Shown: positions 1 through 8,047 of the stretch, piece by piece
Layout of the letters: every line of letters starts with the position of its first letter
Position numbering within the stretch: the first letter of the stretch is position 1
Assembly (NCBI GenBank): GCA_046153915.1
Contig: JBJXFC010000187.1
Span: forward strand, 1-18,076
Length of the DNA: 18,076 bases
Direction of reading: 5' to 3'
Source of the DNA: JANNVZ01 sp046153915
GTDB taxonomy: Bacteria; Bacteroidota; Bacteroidia; Flavobacteriales_D; Sanyastnellaceae
The notes under the pieces: generated by a model
What the model saw: only the letters and a program-made list of their open reading frames with translations
The model's database searches: none
Told to the model about the DNA's origin: nothing
Program-made: the position numbers and the translations under genes

Positions 1-129
1 ATCGCGATCCGCCCGAAGGTACCGGGTATTGCAGGCCAAGAGTGCATCTGGGGGATGGTGGAAGAGTTCATGCACGACGGGGTACGCATCGTGTCGATGG
101 GTGGTCCTTCCTCCGGGGAACCTACATAG
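1..129 (+). CDS. 3' end of an unrecognised gene (partial)
   Basis: The frame is open from the left edge to a TAG at 127-129, giving 42 C-terminal residues that begin IAIRPKVPGIAGQE and end GGPSSGEPT. About 60% of these bases are G or C, and about two thirds of third codon positions are G or C, clearly above the rest of the window; that bias supports real coding and may point to a different origin or strong codon selection. I do not recognise the family from this tail, and no signal peptide, membrane segment or known motif can be judged. It converges on the minus-strand gene that ends at 566. Confidence 0.4.
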   Translation: MAIRPKVPGIAGQECIWGMVEEFMHDGVRIVSMGGPSSGEPT

Positions 130-357
130 CAATATTGTCCAATTTTGACGAATTTGATAGGAGGGAAGCGGCTGTAAATTCGACTGCTTCCTCAGAATCC
201 AGAGCGAACTATCTGGCTCTTCGGAGTTCAGGTTTTTCGACCAAATCTAAGTTTTCTAAAAGAAATTTATGCCGTGTTGAGTTGGTCTTTTTTCTAAGAT
301 TCTTCCAAATTGGATCCCGCGAAGTCAGGTATATTGACAACATGGTAATCCAGGAAA

Positions 358-372
358 GGATTTTGAAAATCC
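358..372. terminator. palindromic hairpin, possible weak terminator
   Basis: GGATTTT and AAAATCC are perfect inverted copies around one G. AAA just before and TTT just after (one base bulged) lengthen the stem. T-rich sequence (CTTTATTT) follows on the plus strand and TTTCC on the minus strand, so it could end transcription weakly in either direction between the convergent genes. Low GC in the stem and distance from both stop codons keep confidence low. Confidence 0.3.
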
Positions 373-412
373 CTTTATTTACGCATATCTCAGCACTATG
401 TTATGCCCATAA

Positions 413-427
413 TTTACATTATGTAAA
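413..427. repeat. 15-nt perfect palindrome
   Basis: TTTACAT and ATGTAAA flank a single T, giving a perfect 7-1-7 palindrome. Its shape is that of a dimeric-regulator site, but no start codon lies directly beside it, so the role is unknown. Confidence 0.35.
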
Positions 428-565
428 GTAGAAACAATCGATTTCTATCCTGAATGTGTATGTCTTCTTAATCCGGGATAGATCAATAGCGTCGTGCTTT
501 TAATTGTCACGAGATTTTTTCATCACGCAGCTTTCAGCCGACTTGACCCCGACCACTTGCCTTCT

Positions 566-1777
566 TTATGACACTGCAAGCCTCGGATTTTCTGACGATG
601 ATTTTTTGAAAATCAAAATCGCCACGGCGATGATGATCAAATTGGCTACTCCCAGCAATCCGCCTTCGTCAAACAAGTACCGGATATCCCTGCCAACAAT
701 ATCGGGCGAATTCAAACAATATGGGATAAATGCCGCCACCATGGCCAAAATGTAGATCCATTTTCCGGGGATTTCGGATTTGAAGAGGTGCCATACGACG
801 TAGCCCACCAAAGGCCAGGTCCACATAAAGTGCTCAGTATCTGTGTGTGCCAGATTGGGAATCAGCGCAACGAGAATGAAAAACTCCAGAAAACTGCTTG
901 TAAATTTTTCGGAATTCCTGTTGCGGATTATTAAAAGTAAAAACAATGCACCAACCACGACCAATCCGGCCAGCACAAGCCACGATCCGCCATTTCCACC
1001 AAGTATAAAGCGGTTTACGATACCATAAATTGTGCTTGGACTTTCGTACAGCACCACATTGTGATCCCGAATAGCAGCAAGCCAGTCTTGATGCAAGGCG
1101 ATATTTGGACTCCAGCCTTTTGATAATGCCGGGACAATTAATCCTAAACCGAACATGCCTACCGTTCCGCCAATCACTTTCCACTCTTTCTTCCATACAA
1201 AATATGGCAGAAGAATCAAAAAATGGGGCTTAAAAAGAAGCATAAGTCCATAAATGGCTCCTGCTGTCCAAGGCTTTTGTGATTTTAAGTGATATACGGC
1301 CGCAGCTCCGATAAGCAGAAATAAATTCACGTTGCCCAAATGCAATTCCCGTTCGATATGATCGGCCATAAAGATGGAAATTGCCGCAAGAATCCACCCA
1401 TTCAAATGGTTTTTAGAATTACCGGAGCTTAGATTTTTATTGAAGTAATTGATCAACCAAAGTGACCATCCTATTATACATAATGTAATAATGACGTAAA
1501 AAAGAATTGATGCCGTCTTGTAAGATAAAACGGCCAGAGGAATGAATGGAATTGTCGCGAACGGGGAGTATTTGTAAAATCCGCTGCCAACTCCAAAGGC
1601 CAATCCATACAATTGCGTATCTCCCAAAAATGCATTGCATGCGTCGTAATACACCCTGAAATCGGCCATTTGATTTCGGCCATTCACGGTCTCGAGGATA
1701 TAATATCCTGCACAAATCAAAACTCCGATGATTGAAAATCGCAGGGCTAATTTGGAATGACGGATATTCTCGAACAT
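566..1777 (-). CDS. GT87 (DUF2029) family membrane glycosyltransferase
   Basis: This 403-residue polytopic membrane protein resembles the GT-C glycosyltransferase family 87, which includes the mycobacterial mannosyltransferase PimE. These enzymes move a sugar from a polyprenyl-phosphate donor on the outer face of the inner membrane. After the first membrane helix (about 12-30) comes the family-like segment ADFRVYYDA with Asp39, the likely catalytic acid/base by analogy with PimE, then a QLY and a YKYSPF motif (68-73) before the next helices. Roughly ten hydrophobic segments follow, with TDTEHFMW late in the protein. It starts with ATG 35 bases after purC and is probably co-transcribed with it, though no functional link is obvious. 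Donor and acceptor cannot be told from sequence. Confidence 0.8.
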   Translation of the reverse strand: MFENIRHSKLALRFSIIGVLICAGYYILETVNGRNQMADFRVYYDACNAFLGDTQLYGLAFGVGSGFYKYSPFATIPFIPLAVLSYKTASILFYVIITLCIIGWSLWLINYFNKNLSSGNSKNHLNGWILAAISIFMADHIERELHLGNVNLFLLIGAAAVYHLKSQKPWTAGAIYGLMLLFKPHFLILLPYFVWKKEWKVIGGTVGMFGLGLIVPALSKGWSPNIALHQDWLAAIRDHNVVLYESPSTIYGIVNRFILGGNGGSWLVLAGLVVVGALFLLLIIRNRNSEKFTSSFLEFFILVALIPNLAHTDTEHFMWTWPLVGYVVWHLFKSEIPGKWIYILAMVAAFIPYCLNSPDIVGRDIRYLFDEGGLLGVANLIIIAVAILIFKKSSSENPRLAVS

Positions 1778-1812
1778 GCGTGCTAAACTAGTTGCTACTG
1801 CCCTATTTGATT

Positions 1813-2766
1813 TTAAGACCGAATTGGGATTGTAATAAGCGCTTCCTCAACTGCCAATTTCATTTTGGCGTTGTTGCCGTCGTAATCTCTTTTTACAAAG
1901 GATTGACCAGTCACTTTCTCAAATAACTCGATGTATCTTTCAGAAATTGTATTCAACCAGGCATCGCTCATCTCGGGCACAACCTGGCCTTCCTTGCCCA
2001 TAAAATTGTTGGCAATAAGCCATTCGCGAACAAACTCCTTGCTCAATTGGCGTTGCTCCTGGCCTTTCGCCTGACGCTCTTCATAGCCTTCTTTGTAAAA
2101 ATAGCGCGATGAATCGGGAGTATGAATCTCGTCCATCAATAGAATTTGTCCATCACGTATTCCGAATTCGTATTTGGTATCCACGAGAATGAGTCCACGA
2201 GATGCCGCTATTTCAGTTCCGCGCTGATAAAGCGCGCGGGTGTATTTTTCGAGAATCAGATAGTCAGCTTCGGATACTATTCCCTGGCTAATTATTTCTT
2301 CACGGCTGATGTCTTCGTCGTGTCCTTCACTCGCTTTGGTCGTAGGCGTAATGATGGGTTGAGGAAGGCGGTCGTGTTCCTTTAGACCCTCAGGCAAATC
2401 CACACCACAAAGGGTCCTGAGGCCGCTTTTGTAGGTTCTCCACGCATGTCCGGTGAGGTAGCCCCGAATGACCATTTCCACTTTGAAAGGTTCGCATCTG
2501 TAGCCAATGGTTACATTGGGATCTGGGGATGCAATTTTCCAGTTGGGAACAATGTCGCTTGTTGCATCAAGCATATGCGATGCGATCTGATTCAATACCT
2601 GGCCTTTGAAAGGAATGGCTCGTGGCAACACGACGTCAAATGCCGAAATACGATCGCTGGCAATCATCACTAGTAGGTCATTTTGGATGGTATAGACATC
2701 GCGCACCTTGCCTTTGTAAAAAGCGGTTTGGCCGGGAAACTGAAATTGTGTTGAGCTGATTGCCAT
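1813..2766 (-). CDS. purC: phosphoribosylaminoimidazole-succinocarboxamide (SAICAR) synthase
   Basis: The 317-residue product catalyses the ATP-dependent joining of aspartate to CAIR in de novo purine synthesis, in the cytoplasm. Visible family motifs in order are KGKVRDVYTI (nucleotide-binding hairpin), SDRISAFDVVLP, EMVIRGYLTGHAW, PIITPTTKASEGHDEDIS, VDTKYEFGI and MDEIHTPDSSRY. Length and arrangement match the longer bacterial PurC type. An in-frame ATG at 2817 would add 17 residues (MRIKLQPRS...) with no family resemblance; I prefer the ATG at 2764-2766 because homologues begin just before the FPGQ..FYKGKVRD segment. A GT87 gene follows after 35 bases. No purine riboswitch is visible upstream. 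Confidence 0.96.
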   Translation of the reverse strand: MAISSTQFQFPGQTAFYKGKVRDVYTIQNDLLVMIASDRISAFDVVLPRAIPFKGQVLNQIASHMLDATSDIVPNWKIASPDPNVTIGYRCEPFKVEMVIRGYLTGHAWRTYKSGLRTLCGVDLPEGLKEHDRLPQPIITPTTKASEGHDEDISREEIISQGIVSEADYLILEKYTRALYQRGTEIAASRGLILVDTKYEFGIRDGQILLMDEIHTPDSSRYFYKEGYEERQAKGQEQRQLSKEFVREWLIANNFMGKEGQVVPEMSDAWLNTISERYIELFEKVTGQSFVKRDYDGNNAKMKLAVEEALITIPIRS

Positions 2767-2848
2767 GAAAATGATATTGAATTCCGCAGTTGAACGGGGT
2801 TGCAATTTTATTCTCATTCGGATGAAAACACGGGCAAATGAACAGTTA

Positions 2849-2871
2849 TTTCTTCATGATTTATGAAGAAA
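2849..2871. repeat. 9-bp inverted repeat upstream of purC
   Basis: TTTCTTCAT (2849-2857) and ATGAAGAAA (2863-2871) are perfect inverted copies around a 5-base loop. It sits between the PspC gene stop and the purC start, about 83 bases before the preferred purC ATG. The stem is A/T-rich and no U-run follows, so an operator or a weak attenuator is as likely as a terminator. Confidence 0.35.
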
Positions 2872-2899
2872 GGGGCAAACTATATAATGGAAAGGAAAA

Positions 2900-3121
2900 T
2901 TATTCGCCTACTTCGCGTCCCCAGGTCCAGGGTTTGAAAATATGGCTATTCTGACGCCAAAAATGAAGCACGAGGTACACAAAAATGGGCGATCCAAATG
3001 TGAGGAACGATAAGTAGATAAAAGACAGACGAACCCGGCGAACGCGGACACCCATTCGCTCTGCGATCCACGCGCATACACCGAACATCTGTCTTTCCCA
3101 AAGGAGTTGAATTCGTTTCAT
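2900..3121 (-). CDS. small PspC-domain membrane protein
   Basis: This 73-residue protein is essentially one PspC domain. The signature GVCAWIAERMGVRVRRVRL (about residues 14-32) matches the GVxxGxAExxGxxxxxVRL pattern of phage-shock protein C, followed by one long hydrophobic segment (about 33-54) and a short polar tail. In other bacteria PspC-type proteins sense or respond to inner-membrane stress; stand-alone copies in Bacteroidota have no fixed role that I know. It follows the DUF2851 gene by 54 bases and is probably in its operon. Start is the only sensible ATG. No PspA, PspB or PspF partner is in the window. Confidence 0.8.
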   Translation of the reverse strand: MKRIQLLWERQMFGVCAWIAERMGVRVRRVRLSFIYLSFLTFGSPIFVYLVLHFWRQNSHIFKPWTWGREVGE

Positions 3122-3175
3122 GATTATCTAAAAGTTAATCCAGATTACAGCTGCAATATACACAAAAAAATTGAT

Positions 3176-4468
3176 TTAGCTCTTGATCAGTTTTAAACCA
3201 ACCATACAATCCAGACATTTTTTTCCCGCACAATAGTGGTTGTAAAGTTGAATCAATGCCTGCGAATCCTGCGCCTGTCTTGGTTCTACTCCCGATCTTT
3301 GCCAGTTTTCTGTTATAGCATTTTTTTCAGCTTCGCAAATTTCCAGAATGCGCAAAGCTCTGTTGATGTACTTTTCTTCTTGCCTGTTTCTTCCAAATGC
3401 AAAAAGGATAACCGCCACTGTGTTCATTAGAATATTCTCAAGTGAATATTGTCCCAGCCTTCGTGCATTTTTTTCCTTTTTGAGTTCCTCTCCTTTCGAC
3501 AATGCATCGAATCGAAAATGGCTGTTCCAATAAGAATGTGCTTCTGTCTCAAACAATTCGCGCACTTCTTCCGGACTTTCAGTTTCCAACAAGGTCGAAA
3601 AAAGGTGTTCAGATTTGCATATTAACGCGGCAAACTGGGCAATCCGGATTGTTGGGAAGTTAGAAGGACGTAGTCTTCCGAAATTCCATGCCGCGGCATT
3701 CATCATTTTCAATGCATATTTTTGCTGCAGGAATCCAAATTCTTTGCGGAGATCTGCGGGGTATTCATCAGCAAATATTTCATTGAGCATTCCCGCCTGA
3801 CCAAAAAGCAATGCTTCAATCTGGAAAGGGTCACTTTTGTGTTTGCCCAAAATGGTCTGGGGGATGGACTGAGCAAGCAATTCCATCGCATCTGAATTGA
3901 CTTTAAACCCAAAATTCCGCGCCAGTAGGCGGTAAAACGCCTCGTTCCAATCGCCACCGGTTTTGGTGAGTTGGGCCAACACATGATCGCTTTTTTGCTC
4001 AAGTCTTTCAACAATGAGGCGGTCTTTCCAGGATGTCCAGGTGAGGTGATCTACTGCTCCAATCTGCGGCTCACAAGGAATCCAGGTTTTGCTCTTGAGC
4101 CAGGTTTCGTAATGGCTCCATTGGTCGAGCCGCATATAAGAACTGATATCAAAAACAGGCAAATCACCCGGCTGATGAAGGTAAATTTCACAATCGTTTT
4201 TGTAAACAACATGCAAGATCACATTCTTATAGTGGACATCGTGGGTGTGTTTGTGTTGATGCCACTCCCCTGCTTTGTGGTGAATTTCGATATGCCCGGC
4301 CCACAGCTGTTCGCCAATGCGAATGCGTGCATTCATAAAGTCGGGACCTCCATGGAAATTGTGAGTGCCGGGGTGAATAATTACAAGCTTTTCACCTGAA
4401 GTGGTGATCAGTTCGGCTTTGTTGAACAGCCGGAATTTCCAGACATAGTGGAGAAAGTCTTCGGTCAT
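3176..4468 (-). CDS. DUF2851 family protein
   Basis: The 430-residue product matches the Bacteroidota family DUF2851, which has no established function that I know. Recognisable features are the N-terminal MTEDFLHYVWKFRLF, the early FHGGPDFMNARI and AGHIEIHHKAGEWHQH segments rich in His, Asp and Glu (which could bind a metal), a middle helical region, and a C-terminal cysteine cluster CAGKKCLDC (C-x4-C-x2-C) typical of the family. There is no signal peptide or membrane segment, so it should be cytoplasmic. It lies 69 bases after the SPFH gene and 54 bases before PspC. The His-rich N-terminal part makes a hydrolase or nuclease-like role conceivable, but that is inference only. Confidence 0.85.
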   Translation of the reverse strand: MTEDFLHYVWKFRLFNKAELITTSGEKLVIIHPGTHNFHGGPDFMNARIRIGEQLWAGHIEIHHKAGEWHQHKHTHDVHYKNVILHVVYKNDCEIYLHQPGDLPVFDISSYMRLDQWSHYETWLKSKTWIPCEPQIGAVDHLTWTSWKDRLIVERLEQKSDHVLAQLTKTGGDWNEAFYRLLARNFGFKVNSDAMELLAQSIPQTILGKHKSDPFQIEALLFGQAGMLNEIFADEYPADLRKEFGFLQQKYALKMMNAAAWNFGRLRPSNFPTIRIAQFAALICKSEHLFSTLLETESPEEVRELFETEAHSYWNSHFRFDALSKGEELKKEKNARRLGQYSLENILMNTVAVILFAFGRNRQEEKYINRALRILEICEAEKNAITENWQRSGVEPRQAQDSQALIQLYNHYCAGKKCLDCMVGLKLIKS

Positions 4469-4519
4469 GGTGTATGTATTGGCGCTCAGAACCAGGTTCT
4501 GATCAGGAGTTATTCATAC

Positions 4520-4539
4520 AGACGAAGGGAGATTCGTCT
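4520..4539. repeat. hairpin at the SPFH gene stop codon
   Basis: AGACGAA (4520-4526) and TTCGTCT (4533-4539) pair around a 6-base loop and overlap the stop codon of the SPFH gene. The T-run (ATTTTTTG) lies on the plus-strand side, so the intrinsic-terminator shape faces the wrong way for the minus-strand genes. It could stop antisense transcription into the SPFH gene or stabilise the 3' end of its mRNA. Confidence 0.4.
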
Positions 4540-5479
4540 ATTTTTTGTTGTCCATTATTTTATTCATGCCCATCATTTGTTGCATGGTTTTTTCCATTCC
4601 TTCCGGCGAGCCATCCAGGAAAATCACATTGCCTTTGCCATATTCTGCAAAGTTCTTGATGGCTTCCGTCCACATGCTAAACATGATAACAGAAGTATCC
4701 AAATTGGCTTGTTGCATTTCGCGCGCAGCATTTTGCATACCGCGAGCTACTTCTTCGCGGAACAATGCAACGCCCTGACCACGCATTTGTGCTGCTTCGC
4801 GTTCTGCCTGAGCTGCAATTTTGATTGCATTTCCTTCAGCTTCAGCTGCTTTGGTCTTGGTAATTAGCAAGGCTTGTCCTTCGTTTTCTGCTGCGGCTTT
4901 GAGGTTGTTTGAGGCTACCACCTTGCTCATACTTGTAAGAATGGCTTCATCAAACGTGATATCATTGATCTGCAAATCCTGCAAATGATAACCCCAGTCT
5001 TCGAGGCGGTTGTCGATTTCCGATTTTACGTGTTCTACAATATCGTTGCGAAGTGAAAGAACTTCAGCCTGTTTTTTGGTTGCTACGAATGATCGAATAG
5101 TGCCTTCGATGGTGCGAACAAGGGCTTGCATCAAACTGCGCTCATCGATGAACTTAAAAGCAACGCGTTTGATCACTTCTTCATCACCATTCATAACAGA
5201 GTAAAGCAACATGCTTTTAAAATACACATTGGCCTGATCTTGTGTAACAGCCTGAAACTCCATTTCTACAGAGCGATTCTGCGTACTGATTTTTTTGAAA
5301 ACTACTTCGATAAACGGTATCCTTAAGTTCAAACCGGGAGGCATAACCCTTCTATATTTTCCAAAGACCGTAACTACTCCCATAAGTCCTTGTTGGATTA
5401 TTACAAATGATTTTAATAGCAGAATAATGGCTACTACAATCAGCACAAGTCTTAAAGATATGATACTTTCGATTCCCAT
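4538..5479 (-). CDS. SPFH/band 7 (stomatin-prohibitin) domain membrane protein
   Basis: The 313-residue product has a single N-terminal membrane helix (about 7-28), then the SPFH/band 7 fold starting at the GLMGVVTVFGKYRRVMPPGL segment typical of stomatin, prohibitin and HflK/C relatives. Next comes a long Ala/Glu-rich coiled coil (about 180-260) and a Met-rich tail (MQQMMGMNKIM). Such proteins form large oligomeric rings that scaffold membrane microdomains and often hold proteases. The longer frame beginning at 5533 would overlap the end of the aminopeptidase gene; the ATG at 5477-5479 places the membrane helix properly and leaves a 34-base gap, so I chose it. No NfeD partner or FtsH lies beside it. 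HflC-like is an alternative name but lacks its HflK neighbour. Confidence 0.88.
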   Translation of the reverse strand: MGIESIISLRLVLIVVAIILLLKSFVIIQQGLMGVVTVFGKYRRVMPPGLNLRIPFIEVVFKKISTQNRSVEMEFQAVTQDQANVYFKSMLLYSVMNGDEEVIKRVAFKFIDERSLMQALVRTIEGTIRSFVATKKQAEVLSLRNDIVEHVKSEIDNRLEDWGYHLQDLQINDITFDEAILTSMSKVVASNNLKAAAENEGQALLITKTKAAEAEGNAIKIAAQAEREAAQMRGQGVALFREEVARGMQNAAREMQQANLDTSVIMFSMWTEAIKNFAEYGKGNVIFLDGSPEGMEKTMQQMMGMNKIMDNKK

Positions 5480-5513
5480 AGAATTTGTTTTTTGAAGTGA
5501 CGAAGTTATACAA

Positions 5514-7958
5514 TTAGTTGCGGATAACTTCAAAAGTATTCTTTGAAAGCAGTCCTCCGGTTTTTGTTCTGATTTGCATCACATACATGCCAGTTTCAAG
5601 ATCGGTTGTAGAAATACGTTTGATAAACTTTTTGTCAACGTTGCCGGTGGACTTCATTACCATGCGGCCAGACATATCATAGATGTCAAAAATCAGCATT
5701 TGTTCTGACGAAATTTCGCCGGATACGCTTAATACATCATTTGCCGGAACCGGGAAAAGAAGCGCAGACCGCAGTGGATTTTGAGATTCATCGACTAACA
5801 CACTGGCATCGCCGTTGGCAAATGCATATTGGCCTTTGCGCAGTACATCGATATCTATTGTGCCATCCCCGTTGTCCAGGCTGCCACCTCCAAGCGTAAA
5901 GTCAGGATAGACTTCCCATGGATCTTCGCTCGTAGCCCGGTAAACCAAAACCGCATTTTCTTCCGTTGAATTAAACAGGGCATAATCGAATTCTGTTTCC
6001 AATGATCCCTGATAGCTCAATCGGCCATGAAAAGCATCAGCCGGATCCCAAAGTCCATCTACAATCCAATAATGGGTGTCCGAAATTTCATAGATTCCTT
6101 CGCCCAGATTTTCATTGTCGGGCCCACTCCAGATATGCTCAATACGCACCAGGCTGCTGTCTACAACATTGTCGCGGTAAAAACGAAAATCTACATAAGG
6201 TAAATTGGGAACAAATGTGCCGGAAGTATAGATGGTAAACTCGTGATCCATTCTGGCCTGATTCAATCTGTTGTGCCCGTTCAGAATAATCATCGCAGGT
6301 TCTATTGAGCTACTTAAGTTAAGGTTCGTAAATTCTCCGGTTGCCACAATCTGATGCTCTTCGCGCGCTCCATTATTGCCAACAATGGTGACATCCAAAG
6401 GCACCTGGGAATAAAATTGAGGACAAGCGCGGAGTTTTTGCTGAATATAAATCTCCACATTCCAATTATTTCCCGAAGGTAACACAGCAAATGAGTCTAC
6501 TACGAACGTCGAAAATCCGGGAGAAAAAATCTGATCCTGAAAAAAAGAAGCGAGGTCATAACCTGTTTCAGCTTCCAGTGCATCGCGGAATTGCTCTGGA
6601 GTAACTGTTTCATAGGCATGATTCAATTGCACACCAGACATACCCTGACGAAATAAATCATCGCCCAGATAACCGCGCAAATTGTGCATAACAGAAGCTC
6701 CTTTGTAGTATGTGTGCCTGCCATAAATCCATTCGTCGGGCATCGGCGAGAGGGGCCAAAAGCCCTCGTCATCGATGTGCGCATTTTCGAGCACAAACAA
6801 ATGATTGTCCTTCACCATTTCTACAAATGCTTCTTCTCCATTCATCCATTCCTCCATGAGGTGAGATGAATATTCAGCGGGTCCTTCCTTTAACCACATG
6901 TCGTTGTGATTGTATGGCGTCACAATATCTCCCCACCAGTGATGACCCAATTCGTGAGACAGAAGGCCATTGTTAGATAATATGCTCTCACCTGTCATAT
7001 ATTGAGGATAGGCAATATTGGTGGGTATTTCCAGCGCTCCATCTGTGGTGAGAACATAACCAACCCGTTCAAAAGGATAGGCGCCATACCAATATTCGCA
7101 TGCGTTGATGGCGGAAGGTAAATTGACCATTACATTTTGCAAACCTCCCATTTGTGCAGATTTTGCAGTAAGGCGCACATCGATGTCTCCAAATGTACCC
7201 ACATGTGTGTAGTCGTAATCGTCATAGTCTGCAACTGCAATAGCGCTAAGGTGCGTTGGAATGGGCTGATTGAAGGCAAATGAGCGGATGAGTGTATCAC
7301 CACCCAATTGTGTTTCTCCAAGGAAGGTCCCTTGGCAATGGGCTCTGAATCCATTGGCCGATTTCACATCGTATTGATACGTTGCGCGTTCTACAAAGGA
7401 GTCGAAGCAAGGGTACCAAACTTTTCCGAAATTTGGTGGGATTGAAGTCAAACCAATTCCCAGATTGTAGATGTAATTGCTTTCAAAATAAAAGCCGCCC
7501 CAAGTCGGATCCTGATGGGGATTGCCGTTGTAAAAAACTGTTATTTCCTGCGTTTCTCCAATGGCGGGAATGTCGGGAAATTCAACTCGAAGAATTTCAT
7601 TGTCATAGGAAAACAGGAGATTTTCCTCCCCCATTTTGACTGAATCTACTATGAGTTGGTAAAGATCAAAACGAATGGCCGTTTGCCCGTCCATCAGAGG
7701 TTGAACTGAAATCGTAGTGGCCGCGCGAATGGATTGGCCGGCATAATCTGTAACATCAAGTGATATATGATAGCTCTGGATGTCGAAGGTGTCGCTTCGG
7801 GCAATGCTCTCGTTCAGAAGTACCTTTTCCATAGCAGTCAATGGACGCCTTTTTGGACCTGTATTCCTTGTTCGATAACAGCCGTATTTATCGTTTGGTT
7901 GTGCGTCGGCCAGAAGAACACATAAAATTCCCAGAAATAGAAAACCAAATTTCTTCAT
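5514..7958 (-). CDS. secreted M1 family zinc aminopeptidase with T9SS sorting domain
   Basis: This 814-residue protein begins with a signal peptide (MKKFGFLFLGILCVLLADAQ), so it crosses the inner membrane by Sec. The N-terminal beta domain of M1 peptidases leads to GALE (307-310) in place of the classical GAMEN, with Glu310 as the N-terminus-binding residue, and to HELGH (335-339) with the third zinc ligand Glu358 exactly 18 residues after the second His, in WLKEG. A YYKGASVMHNL segment follows, where the catalytic Tyr region lies. The last 80 or so residues form a type A sorting domain (LFPVPAND..., then IYDMSGRMV, then TGMYVMQI), which targets proteins through the type IX secretion system to the cell surface or medium. 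It probably trims peptides outside the cell for nutrition. The SPFH gene follows after 34 bases; the gene upstream ends at a strong terminator, so this gene should have its own promoter. Confidence 0.93.
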   Translation of the reverse strand: MKKFGFLFLGILCVLLADAQPNDKYGCYRTRNTGPKRRPLTAMEKVLLNESIARSDTFDIQSYHISLDVTDYAGQSIRAATTISVQPLMDGQTAIRFDLYQLIVDSVKMGEENLLFSYDNEILRVEFPDIPAIGETQEITVFYNGNPHQDPTWGGFYFESNYIYNLGIGLTSIPPNFGKVWYPCFDSFVERATYQYDVKSANGFRAHCQGTFLGETQLGGDTLIRSFAFNQPIPTHLSAIAVADYDDYDYTHVGTFGDIDVRLTAKSAQMGGLQNVMVNLPSAINACEYWYGAYPFERVGYVLTTDGALEIPTNIAYPQYMTGESILSNNGLLSHELGHHWWGDIVTPYNHNDMWLKEGPAEYSSHLMEEWMNGEEAFVEMVKDNHLFVLENAHIDDEGFWPLSPMPDEWIYGRHTYYKGASVMHNLRGYLGDDLFRQGMSGVQLNHAYETVTPEQFRDALEAETGYDLASFFQDQIFSPGFSTFVVDSFAVLPSGNNWNVEIYIQQKLRACPQFYSQVPLDVTIVGNNGAREEHQIVATGEFTNLNLSSSIEPAMIILNGHNRLNQARMDHEFTIYTSGTFVPNLPYVDFRFYRDNVVDSSLVRIEHIWSGPDNENLGEGIYEISDTHYWIVDGLWDPADAFHGRLSYQGSLETEFDYALFNSTEENAVLVYRATSEDPWEVYPDFTLGGGSLDNGDGTIDIDVLRKGQYAFANGDASVLVDESQNPLRSALLFPVPANDVLSVSGEISSEQMLIFDIYDMSGRMVMKSTGNVDKKFIKRISTTDLETGMYVMQIRTKTGGLLSKNTFEVIRN

Positions 7959-7990
7959 GTAGTGATTTTTGAATGTGTAAAGAAAACAAA

Positions 7991-8014
7991 AAACCGCCCA
8001 TTTGCAGGCGGTTT
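7991..8014 (-). terminator. intrinsic terminator of the TPR gene
   Basis: AAACCGCC and GGCGGTTT form a perfect 8-bp stem around an 8-base loop. On the minus strand the stem is followed by a T-rich tract (TTTGTTTTC). It lies 34 bases after the TPR gene stop, separating it from the aminopeptidase gene. Confidence 0.85.
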
Positions 8015-8047
8015 ATTTCTGTAGGAATTGATTCCAAATGTGCGAGA

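Larger units (their letters stand above)
130..565. other. gene-poor gap between convergent genes
   Basis: This stretch of about 435 bases has no convincing gene. Frames that cross it lack codon bias and resemble no family I know. It holds two perfect 15-nt palindromes (358-372 and 413-427) and a weaker inverted repeat of GGAAGC (164-169) with GCTTCC (186-191). Because the flanking genes converge, terminator function is expected here, but no hairpin has a long U-run. Confidence 0.5.

Noticed and set aside
42..431. Open plus-strand frame of 129 codons running out of the partial gene into the gap
   Set aside because: It overlaps the coding end at 1-129 in another frame, has no family resemblance and poor codon character after 130.
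504..755. Plus-strand frame antisense to the GT87 gene end
   Set aside because: Composition is that of a shadow of a real membrane-protein gene; no start signal or recognisable product.
2146..2385. Plus-strand frame inside purC
   Set aside because: Lies wholly antisense to a strongly supported enzyme gene.
2767..2817. Longer purC start adding 17 residues
   Set aside because: The extra residues are not family-like; homologues begin near the ATG at 2766.
5480..5533. Longer SPFH start adding 18 residues
   Set aside because: It would overlap the aminopeptidase end and put a polar stretch before the membrane helix.
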